NCBI GenBank assembly: GCA_965249745.1
Contig: OZ252252.1
Span: 3,224,001 to 3,288,000, forward strand
Length of the DNA stretch: 64,000 nucleotides
Source of the DNA: JANYHH01 sp965249745
GTDB lineage: Bacteria > Deinococcota > Deinococci > Deinococcales > JAAFIG01
Direction: 5' to 3'
Program-made: the position numbers and the translations under genes
Notes under the pieces: generated by a model
Database searches by the model: none
What the model saw: the letters and a program-made list of their open reading frames with translations, nothing else
What the model was told of the DNA's origin: nothing
In this document: positions 59,834 to 64,000 of the stretch, piece by piece
Numbering within the stretch: position 1 is the stretch's first letter
Layout: every line of letters begins with the position of its first letter

Positions 59834-61087
59834 ATGACCAACACAAGCCATGAGACTGCCACCCCCGATCTGGCAACCCTGGACGCTCGAGACCCGCTGG
59901 CTCATCTCCGGGATCGCTTTCACATTCCGCAAAACCTGATTTACTTGGATGGAAATTCCCTGGGCATGATGCCGAAACATGTTCCTGCCAGGGTGCAGGA
60001 CGCTATGACAACTCAGTGGGGTACGGATCTGATTCGCAGTTGGAATAAGCACGGTTGGATTGACCTGCCCGCTAGGGTCGGCGCGAAGATTGCCGCTCTG
60101 ATTGGGGCGCAAGCCCACGAGGTGATCGCCTGCGACAGCATCAGCGTCAACCTGTTCAAGCTCCTGGTCGCCGCGACCCGCCTGCGCCCGGAGCGGCGCG
60201 TGATCGTCAGCGAGATTGATAATTTCCCGACCGACTTGTACATCGCACAGGGTTTGAATCAACTACTCCAAAATCAGTACGAATTGCGGTTTGTCAAGCG
60301 CGATAGCCTAGAGGCGGCGATTCGGGACGATGTGGCCGTGGTGATGCTGACCGAGGTGGATTACCGCACCGGGGAACGCTTGGACATGAAGGGATTGACC
60401 GCTCAAGCGCACGCGGTCGGGGCGCTGACGATTTGGGATTTGGCGCACAGCGCGGGTGCGTTCCCGGTGCATCTGAACAGTTGCCACGCCGACTTCGCGG
60501 TCGGTTGCGGCTACAAGTATCTGAACGGCGGTCCCGGCGCACCCGCCTTTCTGATGGTCGCCGAGCGTCATTTTGAAATGGCGACTCCGGTGCTGTCCGG
60601 CTGGATGGGTCACGCCGCCCCGTTCGCCTTCGACCCGCTGTACGCGCCAGACGCCGGAATCCGGCGGCTCACGACCGGCACGCCGGGGGTGCTGGGTATG
60701 ACCGCGCTGGACGCGGCACTCGAGGTTTTCGACGGTGTGAATCTGGAGCTTCTCCGCTCCAAATCCCTGGCACTGACCGATCTGTTCATAGGGCTAATGG
60801 AACCATTGGAAGCCAAGTACGGGTTCAGCCTCGTCACACCCAAGAACCACGCGACTCGAGGGTCACAGGTCTCATACATGCATCCCGAGGGCTACGCGAT
60901 CATGCAGGCGCTGATCGCCGCCGAAGTGATCGGTGACTTCCGCGCCCCCAACATTGTCCGGTTCGGCTTCACGCCGTTGTACCTGAGCTTCCAAGATGTC
61001 CAACAGGCGGTGGACCGACTCGAGGTGGTGATGCGCGAAAAGCGTTACCTCGAGCCAGTCTTCCAACGACGGGCGAAGGTCACCTGA
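59834..61087 (+). CDS. kynU: Kynureninase
   Basis: 417 residues, the usual length. PLP enzyme motifs: LIYLDGNSLGMMPKHVPARV at the N-terminus, TEVDYRTGERLDM, LAHSAGAFPV with the Asp before it, and the Lys loop VGCGYKYLNGGPGAPAFL. It cleaves kynurenine to anthranilate and alanine in tryptophan breakdown. No other kynurenine-pathway gene is in the window. Start at 59834; the frame extends to 59591 without family residues. Confidence 0.93.
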   Translation: MTNTSHETATPDLATLDARDPLAHLRDRFHIPQNLIYLDGNSLGMMPKHVPARVQDAMTTQWGTDLIRSWNKHGWIDLPARVGAKIAALIGAQAHEVIACDSISVNLFKLLVAATRLRPERRVIVSEIDNFPTDLYIAQGLNQLLQNQYELRFVKRDSLEAAIRDDVAVVMLTEVDYRTGERLDMKGLTAQAHAVGALTIWDLAHSAGAFPVHLNSCHADFAVGCGYKYLNGGPGAPAFLMVAERHFEMATPVLSGWMGHAAPFAFDPLYAPDAGIRRLTTGTPGVLGMTALDAALEVFDGVNLELLRSKSLALTDLFIGLMEPLEAKYGFSLVTPKNHATRGSQVSYMHPEGYAIMQALIAAEVIGDFRAPNIVRFGFTPLYLSFQDVQQAVDRLEVVMREKRYLEPVFQRRAKVT

Positions 61088-61096
61088 GTCAGTCAG

Positions 61097-61564
61097 TTAC
61101 TTGATTTTTTGCAGCGTGCAAACGCCGAAACCTCTGCCGCTCTGAATCACGTCTTTCAGCTTGGAACGGGCCCCGAGAAACGACACGCCTTGCAGCTTTG
61201 TCACGCCGCGCCGGGCATCGCTGAAATCGCACCAGGTGACAACCGGGTCCTTGTTCTTGTCCAGGTAGACCAGCACGCCCTGCTGCTCAGAATCGGGATC
61301 GTAGAAGGTCAACGCCTCGAGTTCACCAACCTTGGCGTCAATGTAGACCTCGGTGGCCTCCGGGTCGTACTCGGCGGTTCCGGTGACTTCGACGTTGTGC
61401 AGGCGCTTCGTCTTGCCATCGGCGCTGATCGCGTTCAGGGCCCAAACCTCGCCCTTACGCATCGGAGCCTTATCCAAGGCTTTCTGGGCTGGAGAGGCGC
61501 TCGGGGCGCAGGCGGCGAACACAAAAGCGAGGGCGGCTAGGCCAGCGAACGGGAGTCTCTTCAC
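61097..61564 (-). CDS. Lipoprotein of unknown function
   Basis: 155 residues. Signal with lipobox FAAC (Cys19). The mature domain is predicted OB-like (KGEVWALNAISADGKTKRLH; DPEATEVYIDAKVGELEALT; VTWCDFSDARRGVTKLQGVS) with two more Cys near the end. GTG start. Converges with kynU. Confidence 0.65.
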   Translation of the reverse strand: MKRLPFAGLAALAFVFAACAPSASPAQKALDKAPMRKGEVWALNAISADGKTKRLHNVEVTGTAEYDPEATEVYIDAKVGELEALTFYDPDSEQQGVLVYLDKNKDPVVTWCDFSDARRGVTKLQGVSFLGARSKLKDVIQSGRGFGVCTLQKIK

Positions 61565-61627
61565 AACGTCATTCTTGGGAATCTAGCCGCACAAGTCAAG
61601 GCCGCACCCACCAGAACAACTCGCCCA

Positions 61628-63244
61628 TCACGGTGGACTCGAGACGCTCCTCGGGGGCGCGACCGCCTCGGTGAACCAGACCGGCAGGCGTTGCCGCATC
61701 CGCGACATCCAGGACGGGAACAGGGCATCCAGCACGTAAGTCGTGGCGTGATCCTCGTCGCTGCGAACCGCGCGCCCGTAGGCCTGGACGATCCTGAGCG
61801 CGGTGCGCCACTCGTACCAGGCGGGATCAATCGCGCGGCGCTGATTGACCTGCGGGTCACCCAGGTACGGGTACGGAACCTTGACGATGATCTGCCAGCG
61901 CGCCTGATCGTCCGCCAAGTCTACGCCCTCGGTCATGCTGGGCGTCAGCAACACCGTCGGTTCGCGGCTCTCCAAGTGACGGCGCAACGCGTCTTCCCGG
62001 GAAGCACTGTCGAAGTGATAGATCAGGCGGCTGGTATCCGGTAGGTTGCCGACCAGGTACCGCAGAATGCGGTACGAGTGGGCGTGAATGATGCCCTTCT
62101 GAGCGCCGTGATGATCCATCAGCTTGGCAATGACATTGGTCAATTTGGGTAGTTCCGCCTCCAGGGAATCGCGGTTCAGGCGCGCCACGTTGAGCGGAAA
62201 AATCGGGCGGTTACGGGCCGGAAAGCTGCTCGGGACGCGAATGAAGGCCGCGTCCTCGAGCGCGATACCGAGCGCCCGCAGGAAGGTCTGGGCATCCAGA
62301 ATCGTGGCGCTCAGCATCAGCACGCGGCTCGAGTGACGAAATAGGAAGTCCTCCGCGAACGACGAGACCGTGACCGGGCGAAATTTCCACCAGGCGACGT
62401 TGCCGTCAAACGAGCGATCCGGCGAGTCCTCGGTGACCCAGCCCGCGTCATCCGCGTCGCGCAGCAGCACCAGTCGCCGCACCAGCCCCTCGAGTTCATT
62501 CTTGTGAACGCTGACATCGGGCGGCACATCGTCCAGAATCTTGATCTGCTCTTCCAGGCGGCTGAGCGCCCGCGTCAGGTCTGGGATCAGCCCGGTCACG
62601 AAGCGAATCCGCTCCTCGAGGTCAAACACCTGCGGGAAGTCAATCTCGATTCCGGCGCGCGCCAGCGTGTTGCGGCTGACGTGAACCTCCACGAAGCGCA
62701 TCAGCGCATCCTCGGTGTTGTGCGCCTCATCTAAAATCAGCAGGTCGCGCTTCTGGAACGCCCCGGCGTGGTTGATTTCCGCCAACAGATACGAATAGTT
62801 CAGCGTGGCGATCCCAGCGTGCAACGCGTCTTCCTTGGCGATCAGGTAACTGCATTCCTCGCAGGCGGCGAATTTCTTGCCCGCCATACACGGCGCAGCC
62901 CCGGCGTGCGTGTCCATCACCAGGCACGGGTAATTGCTACGCCCCTTGACGACCGCCAAGTCCGGGAAATCCCGTAAATACTGATCCTGCAAGATTTTCT
63001 GCGCCGTCAGAATATACGCGTCCTTGGCTTCTCGAGCCAACGTCACGGCAATTCCAGACTTGCCCGCGCCGGTCGGGGCTTCGATCACCACGAAGCGCTT
63101 CCCGCGCGCGAACGCCTGCCGCGCCGCCTCGAGCGCCTCGCGTTGACCGGGACGGTACGCGGCGTAGGGAAAATGCTGGGCGACGGACTCTGGGTCAACT
63201 GGTGGATCGGACTCGAGGCGTGAAGACTTGCTCGAGCCAGGCAT
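61628..63244 (-). CDS. DinG/XPD-like iron-sulfur helicase
   Basis: 538 residues. Walker A EAPTGAGKSGIAVTLA, DEAH box LLILDEAHNTED, and the four Cys of the 4Fe-4S domain in RSNYPCLVM, GAAPCMA and AACEECSYL. The late helicase motifs are SMTEGVDLADDQARW and QAYGRAVRSDEDHAT. Members unwind DNA or DNA-RNA hybrids during repair. TAGACT (complement of 63251-63256) ends 6 bases before the ATG. Confidence 0.88.
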   Translation of the reverse strand: MPGSSKSSRLESDPPVDPESVAQHFPYAAYRPGQREALEAARQAFARGKRFVVIEAPTGAGKSGIAVTLAREAKDAYILTAQKILQDQYLRDFPDLAVVKGRSNYPCLVMDTHAGAAPCMAGKKFAACEECSYLIAKEDALHAGIATLNYSYLLAEINHAGAFQKRDLLILDEAHNTEDALMRFVEVHVSRNTLARAGIEIDFPQVFDLEERIRFVTGLIPDLTRALSRLEEQIKILDDVPPDVSVHKNELEGLVRRLVLLRDADDAGWVTEDSPDRSFDGNVAWWKFRPVTVSSFAEDFLFRHSSRVLMLSATILDAQTFLRALGIALEDAAFIRVPSSFPARNRPIFPLNVARLNRDSLEAELPKLTNVIAKLMDHHGAQKGIIHAHSYRILRYLVGNLPDTSRLIYHFDSASREDALRRHLESREPTVLLTPSMTEGVDLADDQARWQIIVKVPYPYLGDPQVNQRRAIDPAWYEWRTALRIVQAYGRAVRSDEDHATTYVLDALFPSWMSRMRQRLPVWFTEAVAPPRSVSSPP

Positions 63245-63250
63245 GGTGGG

Positions 63251-63256
63251 AGTCTA
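63251..63256 (-). promoter_or_regulatory. -10 box (TAGACT) of the helicase gene, leaderless type
   Basis: It ends 6 bases before the ATG at 63244. Confidence 0.45.
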
Positions 63257-63282
63257 ACACGGGTTACGTGAGGGACAGAAAA

Positions 63283-63648
63283 TCAGATTGCCTCGCTGCA
63301 CTGCTCGAGCAGTCGGTCAAAAGCGGTTTCAATCTGCGCTTGCCGTGCCGCCTTATGACCGGCCACCGGGTCCAGCCCATCCATTGACCGGCTCCAGATG
63401 GGGATGAATTTCGTTCGAACCGTTATGAGTTGCTGAACGGTCATTCGTGGTGCTTGGTGAAAATGCGCGCACAGAGCTGCCAACGCATCCACGGCGATCG
63501 CAGTTTCATCTGCGTTTTCGTCTGCCTCGGACGCGCTGCGATCCGTCAAGACCAGTAAAATCTGCTCCTCGAGCGGTGCGAAAATTTGAAGAAACAAATA
63601 GTCCAGAGCGACATCGCTTTCAAGATTTCCAGCGCCCCAGGTTCCCAT
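63283..63648 (-). CDS. DUF4259 protein
   Basis: 121 residues. It begins MGTWGAGNLESDVALDYLF, the hallmark of DUF4259 (GTWG near the start, then an acidic helical bundle). Function unknown. TAAAAT (complement of 63655-63660) ends 6 bases before the ATG, overlapping the end of the preceding gene's stop region. Confidence 0.8.
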   Translation of the reverse strand: MGTWGAGNLESDVALDYLFLQIFAPLEEQILLVLTDRSASEADENADETAIAVDALAALCAHFHQAPRMTVQQLITVRTKFIPIWSRSMDGLDPVAGHKAARQAQIETAFDRLLEQCSEAI

Positions 63649-63660
63649 GCCGTCATTTTA

Positions 63661-64000
63661 TCAAGGCCGATAAGTCACAAAAATCGCCTGCCCCTGCTCA
63701 CGCCAGAGGCGCTCTCGTTGCGCCTGCGAGAGTCTGGTCTTCGTCTCTGGCCTTCGGTTCGGACGGCGCGTGTACTGAACCCAGACCGGCGCGGGTCGCC
63801 ACGTCACCTCGAGCCGATCCGCATTGACGCGCAAGAGGGTATTGACCCAGTAACTGTGCCCGCGTCCGTCATCCTGACCCGGTTGCCAGACCGCGCCACT
63901 GATGACCTGCGTATCCACGACGAACGTTTGACCCCGCAAGCGCAGGACATCAGCCGCTGAAAACCCAAAGCTGAAGATGCTGGTGACGCGATACCCAGTA
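63661..64000 (-). CDS. Partial hypothetical protein (5' end outside the window)
   Basis: The frame is open from the window edge to a stop at 63661, giving at least 112 residues (SFGFSAADVLRLRGQTFVVD; VSAVW-like QVISGAVWQPGQDDGRGHSY; VTWRPAPVWVQYTRRPNRRP). Beta-rich and basic at the C-terminus. No family recognised. Confidence 0.6.
   Translation of the reverse strand, partial: TGYRVTSIFSFGFSAADVLRLRGQTFVVDTQVISGAVWQPGQDDGRGHSYWVNTLLRVNADRLEVTWRPAPVWVQYTRRPNRRPETKTRLSQAQRERLWREQGQAIFVTYRP

Overview
The window looks like chromosome of a moderately GC-rich member of the Deinococcota (Deinococcales-like). I infer this from four things. Many genes start directly behind a TANNNT -10 box, as on leaderless mRNA, which is known to be common in Deinococcus. 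nurA and herA sit together. Small interspersed repeats are present, and the gene content is housekeeping of that type. I cannot name the species. The hexamer CTCGAG is hugely over-represented (about 22 copies in the first 5.25 kb by hand count) and is absent from four AT-rich genes, which makes it a useful marker of native versus imported DNA.

Layout. 0-10 kb: HtrA-like protease, SIS-domain isomerase-like protein, MFS transporter, PASTA pseudokinase, tRNA-Tyr and tRNA-Thr, DUF4394 lipoprotein, rpmI-rplT, a Rieske protein, rpoZ and an M20 peptidase. 10-12.5 kb: Uma2 nuclease and a cluster of small toxin-antitoxin-like genes, one with a frameshifted PIN toxin. 12.5-17.5 kb: a MITE-like palindromic element, an imported secreted protein, and a nurA-herA operon with an AT-rich HEPN-like gene translationally coupled to its end. 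17.8-20.6 kb: PAP2-like protein, folD, nusB, Asp23. 20.9-27.9 kb: branched-chain amino acid ABC transporter (livFGMH plus binding protein) with a divergent GntR regulator, then a HAMP sensor stub. 28.2-31.2 kb: tRNA-Ser (two), tRNA-Arg and an OmpR/histidine-kinase pair. 31.4-39.6 kb: a decayed and an intact copy of a small secreted protein, then a compact efflux operon (two TolC-like proteins, MacA-like adaptor, MacB-like ATPase and permease, small secreted protein). 39.8-48.4 kb: MATE pump, LpxB-like, lpxA, fabZ, rimO, acyl-CoA dehydrogenase, cupredoxin lipoprotein, tRNA-Leu. 48.5-58.5 kb: a defence island with type I restriction-modification genes (half-size hsdS, hsdM, hsdR), a PIN/RHH pair, an AT-rich Sll1717-like P-loop ATPase, an AT-rich trypsin-like protease coupled to hsdR, scars of a second hsdM/hsdR locus, and a broken ASCH gene. 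58.5-64 kb: a membrane protein behind a mini-ORF, kynU, a lipoprotein, a DinG/XPD-like helicase, a DUF4259 protein and a partial ORF.

The points most worth following up are the HEPN gene appended to nurA-herA, the protease and ATPase embedded in the restriction-modification locus, a 93-bp dispersed repeat present three times at exactly the same length, and the CTCGAG signature. All coordinates and motifs were read by eye. Family names come from motif recognition, not from database searches.
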